Assembly (NCBI RefSeq): GCF_001661075.1
Contig: NZ_CP014870.1
Location: 496,001 to 560,000 of the forward strand
Source: Pseudomonas silesiensis
GTDB taxonomy: Bacteria > Pseudomonadota > Gammaproteobacteria > Pseudomonadales > Pseudomonadaceae
Reading direction: 5' to 3'
Length of the DNA stretch: 64,000 bases
Shown here: piece by piece, positions 37,937 to 46,735 of the stretch
How the letters are laid out: each line of letters opens with the position of its first letter
Numbering within the stretch: the stretch's first letter is position 1
The notes under the pieces: generated by a model
What the model was told of the DNA's origin: nothing
Databases searched by the model: none
Seen by the model: the letters and a program-made list of their open reading frames with translations, nothing else
Position numbers and translations under genes: made by a program

Positions 37937-38170
37937 CTCGATCTCCTGGAGGCTAATCCGGTTTTCGCCACGCCTCTGAGGACGTGATCGCTACTTAAGG
38001 TGTGAGTGATGGGCGAAGCGAAAAGTTTTATGGAAATGATCAATCGCCAAATATCCAGGTGGGGCGGATGTCATAGACTGGTTGTCGAGTTGTCACCTTC
38101 GATGTCGAAGCTTGGCGGAGGTATTGCATCGCGCCTTGCGTCATCTCACCGATCACAAGGATGTTTGCCC

Positions 38171-39061
38171 ATGTCGCAAGGTTCTGCCACACGCTATCCG
38201 TTGGTCCTGGTTCCGGGAATGCTCGGGTTTATCCGTCTGCTGCTCTATCCGTACTGGTATGGAATTGTTTCGGCGCTGCGCCGGGATGGGGCGACGGTGG
38301 TAGCGGTGCAGGTCTCGCCGCTCAACTCGACCGAGGTGCGCGGTGAGCAGCTGTTGGCGCGGATCGAGGAGATTGTGCGAGAAACCGGGGCCGAGAAAGT
38401 CAACCTGATCGGCCATAGCCAAGGCTCGCTCACCGCCCGTTATGCCGCCGCCAAACGCCCCGATCGGGTCGCCTCGGTCACGTCGGTGGCGGGACCCAAT
38501 CACGGTTCGGAGTTGGCGGACTACCTGCACGAACACTACCCGGCAGACAGCGCCAAGGGTCGCCTGCTCGCTGTTTTGCTGCGGTTGATCGGGGCGGTGA
38601 TGAGCCTGCTGGAAACCGGCTATCGCGGGCCGAAGCTGCCAGTGGATATCCCGGCCTCGCATCAATCGCTGACCACTGAAGGCGTGGCGTTGTTCAACCA
38701 GCGTTATCCACAGGGGTTGCCGCTGACCTGGGGCGGGCAAGGGCCTGAAGAGGTCAACGGCGTGCGTTATTACTCCTGGTCCGGGACCTTGCAACCGGGG
38801 AAAACCGATCGGGGCGCCAACCTGTTTGATGGGACCAATCGAAGCTGCCGCTTGTTTGCCAGAACCTTTGTGCGCGAAACCGGGCAGTGCGACGGGATGG
38901 TCGGGCGATACAGTTCGCATCTCGGGACAGTGATTGGCGATCAATACCCCCTGGATCACTTCGATATCGTCAATCAGTCGCTGGGACTGGTCGGCAAGGG
39001 GGCGGAGCCGGTTCGGTTGTTTGTCGAGCACGCGGCGCGGCTGAAAGCGGCCGGGGTTTAG
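38171..39061 (+). CDS. Triacylglycerol lipase (alpha/beta hydrolase, family I type)
   Basis: 296 residues. The lipase start YPLVLVPGMLGF, the nucleophile elbow IGHSQGSLTARYAA, Asp in QCDGMVGRYSSHLG, and the His/Asp calcium loop YPLDHFDIVNQ match Pseudomonas family I lipases. Unlike secreted relatives, no signal peptide precedes the domain, and no foldase (lif) gene is nearby, so it may be cytoplasmic. I chose the ATG at 38171 with AAGG 10 bases upstream; an in-frame extension to 38006 shows no signal sequence either. Confidence 0.85.
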   Translation: MSQGSATRYPLVLVPGMLGFIRLLLYPYWYGIVSALRRDGATVVAVQVSPLNSTEVRGEQLLARIEEIVRETGAEKVNLIGHSQGSLTARYAAAKRPDRVASVTSVAGPNHGSELADYLHEHYPADSAKGRLLAVLLRLIGAVMSLLETGYRGPKLPVDIPASHQSLTTEGVALFNQRYPQGLPLTWGGQGPEEVNGVRYYSWSGTLQPGKTDRGANLFDGTNRSCRLFARTFVRETGQCDGMVGRYSSHLGTVIGDQYPLDHFDIVNQSLGLVGKGAEPVRLFVEHAARLKAAGV

Positions 39062-39107
39062 CAGGTTGATAGAGTCATCGTTCTTCGTCGGAACGCCGCC
39101 GGGAGCC

Positions 39108-39194
39108 GGCTCGCTCCCACAGGAAATGTATGGCGAACACAAAATCTGTGGGCAACCGAGATCAATGTGGGAGCGGGCTTGCTCGCGAATGGCG
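39108..39194. repeat. REP doublet, partly degenerate
   Basis: GCCGGCTCGCTCCCACAGG on the left faces TGTGGGAGCGGGCTTGCTCG (39166-39185) on the right. The left arm has lost part of its pairing. The right arm holds an exact GTGGGAG-CGGGCTT target at 39167-39180. Confidence 0.75.
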
Positions 39195-39199
39195 TCGGA

Positions 39200-40087
39200 T
39201 CAGGCAGCGCAAGGCCTACGGCCCAGCACGGTGGTCCAGCGCTCCGAAACAATCACCCCGCCCAAGGTCAGCACCCCACCCACCAGGTGGTACATCGCCA
39301 ACTGCTCTTGCAGCACCACCGCCGCAATCAGCGCCGTAATCAACGGCAGCAGATTGAAAAACAGAGTGGTCCGGCTCGGCCCCAGGCGCACCACCGCCTG
39401 CATCCACGCCAGCGGCGCAATCATCGAGGCAAGCAGGCAGGCATATAACACCAGCGGAATGTTCTGCTGGGTCAGGCCGATTTTCGGTGAAGTAAGAAAT
39501 AGCGGAAACAGCACCATTACCGCTACCAGTACCTGTAAATACAGCAACACCAGCGGTGGCAAGCGCAATTGCCACTTTTTCAGCAGGGTACTGTAGATCG
39601 CATAGGCCAGAGTGGCGATCAGCATCATCGCGTCGCCCAGATTGACGCCGTGTTCCAGCAATGCTGCCAGGTTGCCGGAGGAGATAATCACCAGCACGCC
39701 GGCAAACGACAGCACCGCCCCAGCCAAGGCCCCGGCAGTCAGGCGCTGGCCCAGGCTGACGATTGCCATGACCAGTGACATCAGCGGCATCAGCGACAGG
39801 ATGATCCCCATGTTCGTGGCCGAGGTCAGCGTCGCGGCGAAATACGCCAGGCTTTGATACACCGCCATGCCCAGCACGCCAAGAATGAAGATCTTGCCCA
39901 GGTTGGGGCGGATCGCCGGCCAATGGGTGATCACCGGTTTGAGCATGAACGGTGTGAACAGGATTCCGGCCAGCAGCCAGCGGTAGAAGCCAATCTCGGC
40001 GGGGAAAATCGCGCCAGCCGACATTTTGGTGATCACGGTGTTGCCGGCCCAGATGAAAATGGCCAGCAGGGGATACGCGTATTGCAT
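39200..40087 (-). CDS. DMT-superfamily (EamA) transporter
   Basis: 295 residues with ten predicted membrane helices in two EamA repeats. The first begins LLAIFIWAGNTVITKMSAGA. The second contains YAIYSTLLKKWQ and ends with LTLGGVIVSERW. Such proteins export metabolites or amino acids; the substrate cannot be told. An AraC-family regulator starts 84 bases away in the other direction and probably controls it. Confidence 0.88.
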   Translation of the reverse strand: MQYAYPLLAIFIWAGNTVITKMSAGAIFPAEIGFYRWLLAGILFTPFMLKPVITHWPAIRPNLGKIFILGVLGMAVYQSLAYFAATLTSATNMGIILSLMPLMSLVMAIVSLGQRLTAGALAGAVLSFAGVLVIISSGNLAALLEHGVNLGDAMMLIATLAYAIYSTLLKKWQLRLPPLVLLYLQVLVAVMVLFPLFLTSPKIGLTQQNIPLVLYACLLASMIAPLAWMQAVVRLGPSRTTLFFNLLPLITALIAAVVLQEQLAMYHLVGGVLTLGGVIVSERWTTVLGRRPCAA

Positions 40088-40170
40088 CGGAAAAAACCAG
40101 GTATTGATGAGACGTAATTATCGCCTGTCTGGATGCAAGCCTATACTGCGATCCGGACAACCTGCCCCTG

Positions 40171-40971
40171 ATGACAGACAGCATGAACAGCAAACACATC
40201 GACCTGCTGGATTTCAGCGAGTTACCTTCGCCGGTGTACTTCCGTTATGCCGACTTCGATGCGCACCGCTACGCCTCGGCTCACCGTCATCCCTGGGGCA
40301 CACTGGAGTATTCGGCCCACGGCGTATTGCAGATGGAAGTCGGCGGCAGCCGCTTCATGTCGCCACCGCAATACGCGGTGTGGGTGCCGCCGCAGACCGA
40401 GCACAGCTTCTACAGCAATCAGCCGATCAATTATCGTGCGGTCTGCCTGGCACCGCTCTTGTGCCACGACCTGCCGCAACAGGCTTGTACGCTGGCGATC
40501 AGCGACATTCTGAAAGCGATCCTCAAGGATTTTGCCGCCCGGGATGTGAAAATTCCCGAGCGTGCAGCCGACAAACGGCTGGCCCAAGTGCTGGTGGACC
40601 AGCTGCAACAGGCCCAGGTACATGAGTGTTACTTGCCCTACGCCAGCAGCCCCGGATTGCTCGGGATACTGGAATGCTTGCAGGCGGAGCCGGGCGACAA
40701 CCGACCTTTGGCGCACTGGGCGGCGCAGATACACGTCAGCGAACGGACCCTGGCGCGGCAGTTCGTACGCGAGTTGGGCATGAGTTTTGGCGAGTGGCGC
40801 CAGCGTTTGCGCTTTCTTGCGGCGATTGAAGCGCTGGACAGCCATCGCAGCATCCAGGAAGTCGCTTTCGATATGGGCTACAGCACTGGGTCGGCATTTA
40901 TCGCGATGTTTCAACGCCAGGCCGGATGCACACCGGAGCAGTATCGACGCAGCCACTTGGAGAGCCGATGA
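40171..40971 (+). CDS. AraC-family transcriptional regulator
   Basis: 266 residues with an N-terminal cupin-like sensing domain (HRHPWGTLEYSAHGVLQMEV) and two C-terminal helix-turn-helix motifs (AAQIHVSERTLARQFVRELG and EVAFDMGYSTGSAFIAMFQR). Translation may start at 40171 or at the ATG at 40183; neither has a strong ribosome-binding site. It is divergent from the DMT transporter, the usual pattern for a local regulator of an exporter. Confidence 0.88.
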   Translation: MTDSMNSKHIDLLDFSELPSPVYFRYADFDAHRYASAHRHPWGTLEYSAHGVLQMEVGGSRFMSPPQYAVWVPPQTEHSFYSNQPINYRAVCLAPLLCHDLPQQACTLAISDILKAILKDFAARDVKIPERAADKRLAQVLVDQLQQAQVHECYLPYASSPGLLGILECLQAEPGDNRPLAHWAAQIHVSERTLARQFVRELGMSFGEWRQRLRFLAAIEALDSHRSIQEVAFDMGYSTGSAFIAMFQRQAGCTPEQYRRSHLESR

Positions 40972-41043
40972 AGATGTAACGGGTGTTGTCTACACTGCAG
41001 GACGAGGCCGCGCCCCTCGTTGCGGCAACAAGGAGAAAACTCC

Positions 41044-41349
41044 ATGAAGATGTTGCATGTCCCTTTGTTGATGATCGGTGTACTGATGTGCGCCCAGAGT
41101 TTCGCCGCCACTGACCAACAGAACAAGATGACCACCTGCAACGCCGACGCCACCGCAAAAAGCCTCAAGGGCGATGAGCGCAAGGCCTTCATGAGCACTT
41201 GCCTCAAAGCTGCGCCGGCAGCGGATGCCGCCAAACCCATGACTCCCCAGCAGGAAAAGATGAAAACCTGCAACGCCGATGCCGCGACTAAACCCCTCAA
41301 GGGTGATGAGCGCAAGGCGTTCATGAGTGACTGTCTGAAGAAAAAATAA
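41044..41349 (+). CDS. psiF: PsiF-family protein
   Basis: 101 residues: a signal peptide (MKMLHVPLLMIGVLMCAQSFA), then two PsiF repeats, each with the pattern M-x-TCNADA..K..KGDERKAFMS-x-CLK and two cysteines. PsiF is phosphate-starvation inducible in E. coli and its function is unknown; no clear Pho box is seen here. AGGAG lies 8-9 bases before the ATG. It should be periplasmic. Confidence 0.87.
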   Translation: MKMLHVPLLMIGVLMCAQSFAATDQQNKMTTCNADATAKSLKGDERKAFMSTCLKAAPAADAAKPMTPQQEKMKTCNADAATKPLKGDERKAFMSDCLKKK

Positions 41350-41425
41350 ACATTCGGTTGGGATGTGCTGTCACCGGAACGCTGGCAGACTGCCAATCCT
41401 TTTACGCCGTTCGTTTTGAGGCTGT

Positions 41426-42439
41426 ATGCCAACGTTTTCTCAACGTCAAGTCTTGCTGGTAATCAGTTGGGTCATCATCTTCGGTGGTTTGCTGCTGGTG
41501 TTGCCGTTGCGGCTGCTGCCCAGCCTGCTGGCCGGGCTACTGGTGTTCGAACTGGTCAACATGCTCACCCCGCAATTGCAGCGGCTGATCGAAGGCCGGC
41601 GCGCGCGCTGGCTGGCGGTGGCGTTGCTGGGCACATTGGTGGTGAGTGTACTGGCGTTGATCTTTGCCGGCGCCATCAGCTTCCTGCTGCACGAGGCGGA
41701 GAACCCCGGCGCTTCCCTCGACAAATTCATGGGCGTGGTCGACCGGGCGCGCGGGCAGCTGCCGCCGTTCATCGACGCCTATTTGCCCGCCAGTGCCGCC
41801 GAATTCCGCGTGGCGATCGGCGAGTGGATGAGCAAGCACCTGAGTGACTTGCAGCTGGTGGGCAAGGACGCGGCGCACATGTTCGTGACGCTGCTGATCG
41901 GCATGGTGCTGGGGGCGATCATTGCCTTGCAGCGAGTGCCGGACTTGACCAAGCGCAAGCCTCTGGCCGCCGCACTGTTCGATCGTTTGCACCTGCTGGT
42001 CCAGGCGTTTCGTAACATCGTGTTCGCCCAGATCAAGATTTCCCTGCTCAATACCTTCTTCACCGGGATTTTCCTGGCGGTGGTCCTGCCGATGTTCGGC
42101 ATCAAGCTGCCGCTGACCAAGACCCTGATCGTGCTGACCTTCCTGCTCGGCTTGTTGCCGGTGATCGGCAATCTGATGTCGAATACCTTGATCACCATTG
42201 TCGGTTTGTCGCTGTCGATCTGGGTGGCGGTGGCGGCACTGGGTTACCTGATCGTTATCCACAAGCTCGAATACTTTCTCAACGCGCGCATTGTTGGCGG
42301 GCAGATCAGTGCCAAGTCGTGGGAGTTGCTCCTGGCAATGCTGGTGTTCGAGGCCGCGTTCGGCCTGCCGGGGGTCGTGGCGGGGCCGATTTATTACGCG
42401 TATCTGAAGAGTGAGTTGAAGCAGGTGGGGATGGTTTGA
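41426..42439 (+). CDS. AI-2E family transporter (UPF0118, PerM-like)
   Basis: 337 residues with about eight membrane segments. A hydrophobic N-terminal pair is followed by a soluble segment (residues about 90-150) and a conserved C-terminal core (LGYLIVIHKLEYFLNARIVG, GVVAGPIYYAYLKSELK). The family includes TqsA and ion or solute permeases; the name does not prove AI-2 export. No obvious operon partner. Confidence 0.88.
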   Translation: MPTFSQRQVLLVISWVIIFGGLLLVLPLRLLPSLLAGLLVFELVNMLTPQLQRLIEGRRARWLAVALLGTLVVSVLALIFAGAISFLLHEAENPGASLDKFMGVVDRARGQLPPFIDAYLPASAAEFRVAIGEWMSKHLSDLQLVGKDAAHMFVTLLIGMVLGAIIALQRVPDLTKRKPLAAALFDRLHLLVQAFRNIVFAQIKISLLNTFFTGIFLAVVLPMFGIKLPLTKTLIVLTFLLGLLPVIGNLMSNTLITIVGLSLSIWVAVAALGYLIVIHKLEYFLNARIVGGQISAKSWELLLAMLVFEAAFGLPGVVAGPIYYAYLKSELKQVGMV

Positions 42440-42468
42440 TCAGGTAGAGATGTGTTGCCTGATCTGAC

Positions 42469-42580
42469 GCCTTCGCGGCGGTGCGGCGATCCGACAAGCC
42501 ACGCCCCCACAAGATTTGCGTCGTTCGCTGCATTGGGTACGACACAAATCCTGTGGGAGCGTGGCTTGCCCGCGATGGGC
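42469..42580. repeat. REP doublet with one expanded arm
   Basis: The left arm has GCGGCGGTGCGGCGATCCGAC before AAGCCACGC. The right arm, GTGGGAGCGTGGCTTGCCCGCG (42553-42574), is of the basic type. The arms pair over TTTG(T/C)GTCG with facing complements in the loop. Confidence 0.72.
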
Positions 42581-42596
42581 GCGCCTCGGTTCAGGA

Positions 42597-43871
42597 TCAG
42601 TCCATGTTGCCGTAACGCTTCATCGCCTCGATCGCCAACCCGCTGCCGATGCTGCCAAAAATGTTCCCCTCCACATGCCGCGCATTCGGCAGCATCGCCG
42701 AAACACTGTTGCGCAGCGCCGGGATCCCGCTCGAGCCACCGGTGAAGAACACCGTATCCACCTGATCGACCCGCACATTCGCATCGTTGAGCAACTGCGT
42801 GACGCTGTTGCGCACGCGCTCGAGCAGGTTGTCGATGGCCGATTCGAACAGTGCCCGGCTGAGCTCTACGCTCAGCCCCGGCTCGATGCGGTCCAGCGGC
42901 ACATGCCGGCTGTCGGCGTGGGTCAGCTGAATCTTGGTTTCTTCCACTTCCATGGCCAGCCAATGCCCGGCGCGCTGGTCGATCAGCTTGAACAGGCGGT
43001 CGATGCCGCCCGTGTCTTCGATGTCGTAGCGCATGCTGCCCAGGGCCAGGGTCGACTTCTGCGAGTACACCGAGTTGATGGTGTGCCAGGTCGCCAGGTT
43101 CATGTGGTGGCTGGTGGGCATGTAAGCGCCGCTCTTCATGCGGCTGCCGTAGCCGAACAGCGGCATCAGGCCCTGCAGGCTCAGTTGCTTGTCGAAATCG
43201 GTCCCGCCGATGTGCACGCCGCCGGTGGCGAGGATGTCGTCGTGACGGTTGTCGTGATTGCGGCGCTCGGGTGACAGGCGCACCAGCGAGAAGTCGGACG
43301 TACCGCCGCCGATGTCGACGATCAGCACCAGCTCTTCCTTTTCGATGGTCGACTCATAGTCGAACGCCGCCGCAATCGGTTCGTACTGGAACGACACGTC
43401 CTTGAAACCGATGGCGCGGGCCACATCTACCAGGGTGTTTTCCGCTTCCTGGTCAGCCATTTCGTCGTCGTCGACGAAGAACACCGGACGACCCAGCACC
43501 ACTTCTTCGAACTCCCGACCGGCGGCCGTTTCGGCGCGCTTCTTCAATTGGCCGATGAACAGTCCGAGCAGGTCCTTGAACGGCATCGCGGTGCCGAGGA
43601 CACTGGTGTCGTGCTTGATCAGCTTGGAGCCCAGCAGGCTTTTGAGCGAGCGCATCAGGCGGCCTTCGTAGCCTTCGAGGTACTCGTGCAGCGCCAGCCG
43701 GCCGTACACCGGGCGACGTTCTTCCATGTTGAAGAACACCACTGACGGCAGGGTAATCTTGTCGTCCTCCAGCGCGATCAGCGTTTCCATGCCGGGGCGC
43801 AGCCAGCCGACGGTGGAGTTGGATGTGCCGAAGTCGATACCACAGGCACGGGCTGGAGATGCGTTTTTCAT
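42597..43871 (-). CDS. Hsp70-family ATPase (YegD-like)
   Basis: 424 residues comprising only an actin/Hsp70 nucleotide-binding domain. Phosphate-1 loop GIDFGTSNSTVGW and phosphate-2 LIVDIGGGTSDFSLVR are intact, and the adenosine motif VDTVFFTGGSSGIPALR is near the C-terminus. The substrate-binding domain and lid of DnaK are absent, as in YegD. It is probably a chaperone-like ATPase of unknown client range. It is divergent from cbpA-cbpM, which supplies a J-domain cochaperone. I chose the ATG at 43871. Confidence 0.88.
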   Translation of the reverse strand: MKNASPARACGIDFGTSNSTVGWLRPGMETLIALEDDKITLPSVVFFNMEERRPVYGRLALHEYLEGYEGRLMRSLKSLLGSKLIKHDTSVLGTAMPFKDLLGLFIGQLKKRAETAAGREFEEVVLGRPVFFVDDDEMADQEAENTLVDVARAIGFKDVSFQYEPIAAAFDYESTIEKEELVLIVDIGGGTSDFSLVRLSPERRNHDNRHDDILATGGVHIGGTDFDKQLSLQGLMPLFGYGSRMKSGAYMPTSHHMNLATWHTINSVYSQKSTLALGSMRYDIEDTGGIDRLFKLIDQRAGHWLAMEVEETKIQLTHADSRHVPLDRIEPGLSVELSRALFESAIDNLLERVRNSVTQLLNDANVRVDQVDTVFFTGGSSGIPALRNSVSAMLPNARHVEGNIFGSIGSGLAIEAMKRYGNMD

Positions 43872-43967
43872 GTCTTTCAGGTTCCGGTTAAAAAACGGCC
43901 GCGCAGTGTATGTCACTGCGGCACAGATTCGAAGGCCGACTATCCGCTAAATCTCAGCTATTAGCGC

Positions 43968-43994
43968 CTTGAAAGACTATCCTTTGCCCCAAAC
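43968..43994 (+). promoter_or_regulatory. Possible sigma-32 heat-shock promoter for cbpA
   Basis: CTTGAAA (43968-43974), a 12-base spacer and CCCCAAAC (43987-43994) agree with CTTGAAA-N11-16-CCCCATNT. It points toward cbpA, about 165 bases away. The match is good in the conserved CCCC and TTGAAA bases but not perfect. Confidence 0.4.
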
Positions 43995-44169
43995 TTGTCT
44001 GCATTGGGCCTGGCAGCCACCGGACGGTCGCAAGAACCGCCCACTGCTGCCGATAAACTTCTGATGCGCTGCCCGGTCACAATCTTGAGATCGGTCAAAC
44101 CCGGTGATGCAAATCAAGTGCATGCTCTGGCAGGTGGCGCGATATCGATAATGGATGGTGATTCCCACG

Positions 44170-45117
44170 ATGGACTTTAAAGATTATTACAAGATTCTCG
44201 GTGTGGAACCGACTGCGGACGATAAGACGATCAAGGCGGCTTATCGCAAGCTGGCGCGCAAATACCACCCCGATGTCAGCAAGGAAAAGGACGCCGAGGC
44301 CAAGTTCAAGGATGCGTCGGAAGCCTATGAGGCGCTGAAAAGCGCCGACAAACGCGCCGAATACGACGATTTGCGCAAATACGGCCAGCACGGCCAACCG
44401 TTCCAGGGGCCGCCGGGTTGGCAGGGGCGAGGCGCTGGCGGGTTCGGTGGTGGTCAGGACACGGGCGATTTTTCGGACTTCTTCAGTTCGATCTTCGGCG
44501 GCCGTGGCCCTGGTTTTGATGGTGGACAGTCGCGTCGCAGCACCGGACGTCGAGGGCAAGACGTGGAAATGGAATTACCGGTTTTTCTGGAAGAAACCCT
44601 CTCGAACGAGTCGAAGAAGGTCAGCTTCCAGGTGCCGCAGTACAACGCTGCGGGCCAGCATGTCAGCAATACCAGCAAAAGCCTGAACGTGAAGATCCCG
44701 GCCGGCGTGGCCGACGGCGAGCGTATCCGCCTCAAGGGCCAGGGCGCACCGGGTGTCGGTGGCGGCGCCAATGGCGACCTGTACCTGATCATCCGTTTTG
44801 CGCCGCATCCGAAATACGATGTAGAAGGCGATAACCTGATCATTACCCTGCCACTGGCACCGTGGGAGCTGGCGCTGGGCGCTGAAGTCGCGGTACCGAC
44901 CCTGACCGGCAAGATCAACCTCAAGGTCCCGGCCGGCAGCCAGAACGGCCAGCGCATGCGCGCCAAGGGACACGGCTTGATGAACAAGGCCGGCGAGCGT
45001 GGTTACCTGTTCGTGCAACTCAAGGCCGTGATGCCTAAAACCTCGGACGACGAGGTCAAGGCGCTGTGGCAGGAACTGGCGAAAAAAGCCGCTTTCAATC
45101 CCAGAGAACACTTCTGA
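44170..45117 (+). CDS. cbpA: Curved DNA-binding protein CbpA (DnaJ-like cochaperone)
   Basis: 315 residues. An N-terminal J domain with the HPD motif in [12 protein letters not shown] is followed by a Gly/Phe-rich linker ([20 protein letters not shown]) and two C-terminal beta-sandwich domains, with no zinc finger. CbpA stimulates DnaK and binds curved DNA. The CbpM modulator gene follows 23 bases later. The ATG at 44170 opens the conserved [12 protein letters not shown]. Confidence 0.93.
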   Translation: MDFKDYYKILGVEPTADDKTIKAAYRKLARKYHPDVSKEKDAEAKFKDASEAYEALKSADKRAEYDDLRKYGQHGQPFQGPPGWQGRGAGGFGGGQDTGDFSDFFSSIFGGRGPGFDGGQSRRSTGRRGQDVEMELPVFLEETLSNESKKVSFQVPQYNAAGQHVSNTSKSLNVKIPAGVADGERIRLKGQGAPGVGGGANGDLYLIIRFAPHPKYDVEGDNLIITLPLAPWELALGAEVAVPTLTGKINLKVPAGSQNGQRMRAKGHGLMNKAGERGYLFVQLKAVMPKTSDDEVKALWQELAKKAAFNPREHF

Positions 45118-45140
45118 TCCAAGAGACGGAGTAGCCCATC

Positions 45141-45446
45141 ATGAGCAACCCCCTGATCGTTCAACTGGACATGGCAGAATTCTGTGAGGCAACCGACCTG
45201 TCGGACGTCTACGTGATCGAAATCGTCGAACACGGCATCCTCGAACCTCAGGGCAAGCAGCCCAAGGATTGGCGTTTCAACGATTACGAGCTGGCGCTGG
45301 CCAAGCGTGCCGCCAAGTTGCGGCACGACCTGGAGCTGGAGTGGGAGGGGGTTGCCCTGGCGCTGGATCTGCTTGAAGAGGTCCAGCAGCTAAGGGCGGA
45401 GAATCGGATGTTGAAGCAGCGGTTGGGGCGGTTGGTGGTTGAATAA
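45141..45446 (+). CDS. cbpM: Chaperone modulator CbpM
   Basis: 101 residues, a MerR-like helix-turn-helix fold (YVIEIVEHGILEPQGKQPKD) with a C-terminal coiled coil (LEEVQQLRAENRMLKQRLG). CbpM binds the J domain of CbpA and blocks both its cochaperone activity and DNA binding. It is co-transcribed with cbpA. Confidence 0.92.
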   Translation: MSNPLIVQLDMAEFCEATDLSDVYVIEIVEHGILEPQGKQPKDWRFNDYELALAKRAAKLRHDLELEWEGVALALDLLEEVQQLRAENRMLKQRLGRLVVE

Positions 45447-45498
45447 CAAAATGGTTAAACACCAGGCCGCGAATCAGTGGGAAACTGGATTGTCACTG

Positions 45499-46524
45499 TT
45501 AGTGACCGGACCCTTGCCTCCGAATCCCAATCTCTGCACGGATTCGCCTTACCTGATAACGTGACTCCGAAAATATTATGCTTCCTATGGCTGATGGTGA
45601 TGTAAAACCTTGCCTTTGCAGTTGCGCACCTCTTACCCGCACCCAAGTATTGTACTCAACTCGCTCGGGCTCGCTCATTTGCTGGCGAGACGTCGAACTC
45701 GCGCTACCACTTGTGTTAGTACCCCTCCCGCTTCCACCCCGAACCGGTTCTCGAGGGCGTGTGACACTTCGCCCATTACTATAAGTAGTTGTTATTGCAT
45801 CTCTGCCAAATTGATGTCTTTCAACCGTTATGCGGCTCGCCAGGTTTGGGTTCTGTGAAGCACTTCGGGTGATTGATCTATTACCTAGAGCGGTCAATCC
45901 GGCTAACGCCGCTCCGTCTGCGTATCCAGGTCGACCAAGATTCTCCGAGGCAACGCTGGTCATCCGCGCACCCTCCCTTAGTATGTCTCCTCTTGGGCCG
46001 GGTGCCGCCGCTACAGGAGCCCCCGCTATGATTAACCCCGTGAGTTCACCCGTTTTTTCAGGCGACATTGGACCATTCAGTAATGGTCTGCCTGACCCTG
46101 TAGCTCCGGGACCGCCAAATAGAAAATCATAGGCGCCCCAAAGTAATTTTCCCACCCTGGAATGTCCCGTCGGATCCGAAAAATTCACCGGATCACCCAC
46201 GCAATACATATACGCATTCAATCCGCCTTCCCCAAACGGGCTCCAACTGTCCGGGCTATGAAAACGCATCAATGTCGGGTTGTAAGCCCGGTAGCCATTG
46301 CCCAGCAAATACCAGCCGAGGTGCGGCTCGAGCAATTCACCGTTGAACCCGATTTTCGTCGCAACATCCTGCTGAGCGGACTGCTGGCCGTAGGCGGAAT
46401 AAGCGATGGCATTAGATTTGCCCCCTGCGACTTCAGCGAGTATCGAGTTTTTGTTGTCGGCAGCCAGCAGGACAGTGCGCGACTGTTGGGAGGACGTGTG
46501 GTTGTCAGCAGGTAACTGAGGCAT
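45499..46524 (-). CDS. Orphan RHS-core protein with variable C-terminal domain
   Basis: 341 residues. The first 60 are a short leader with the repeat-like YSAYGQQSAQQDVATKIGFNG. Residues about 60-125 are the RHS-associated core (GWYLLGNGYRAYNPTLMRFH, GGLNAYMYCVGDPVNFSDPT). The remaining roughly 200 residues are unrelated to the core, Ser/Arg/Gly-rich (RGGSGRGTNTSGSAS) and of no family I know. In polymorphic-toxin genes the part after the core is the toxin. The main RHS shell is missing, and no immunity gene follows: the downstream gap to cbpM is only 52 bases. The start at 46524 has GGAAGGA about 6 bases upstream. Confidence 0.82.
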   Translation of the reverse strand: MPQLPADNHTSSQQSRTVLLAADNKNSILAEVAGGKSNAIAYSAYGQQSAQQDVATKIGFNGELLEPHLGWYLLGNGYRAYNPTLMRFHSPDSWSPFGEGGLNAYMYCVGDPVNFSDPTGHSRVGKLLWGAYDFLFGGPGATGSGRPLLNGPMSPEKTGELTGLIIAGAPVAAAPGPRGDILREGARMTSVASENLGRPGYADGAALAGLTALGNRSITRSASQNPNLASRITVERHQFGRDAITTTYSNGRSVTRPREPVRGGSGRGTNTSGSASSTSRQQMSEPERVEYNTWVRVRGAQLQRQGFTSPSAIGSIIFSESRYQVRRIRAEIGIRRQGSGH

Positions 46525-46636
46525 GGCGCATCCTTCCTTGGTGAAAGCGTTGATAGTGTCAGCGCCCCAGTCTGATCCTGCTGCAGAGTGTTGGGAACTA
46601 GCAGAACTGATAGTCAGGCGCCCCCTGGCGCTGAAT

Positions 46637-46657
46637 TTGCCGGGAGAAGCCCGGCAA
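46637..46657. other. Strong hairpin between the sensor kinase and RHS genes
   Basis: TTGCCGGG (46637-46644) and CCCGGCAA (46650-46657) with a 5-base loop. There is no T-run on either strand. It could end the kinase message or protect a transcript end. Confidence 0.5.
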
Positions 46658-46735
46658 CTGTTGGCCGAGAACCGCGCGCTCGAGCAGCCACTATTGGTTG
46701 GCCAAAGCTGCCTGCACCAATCCCCTGCACAAGCC

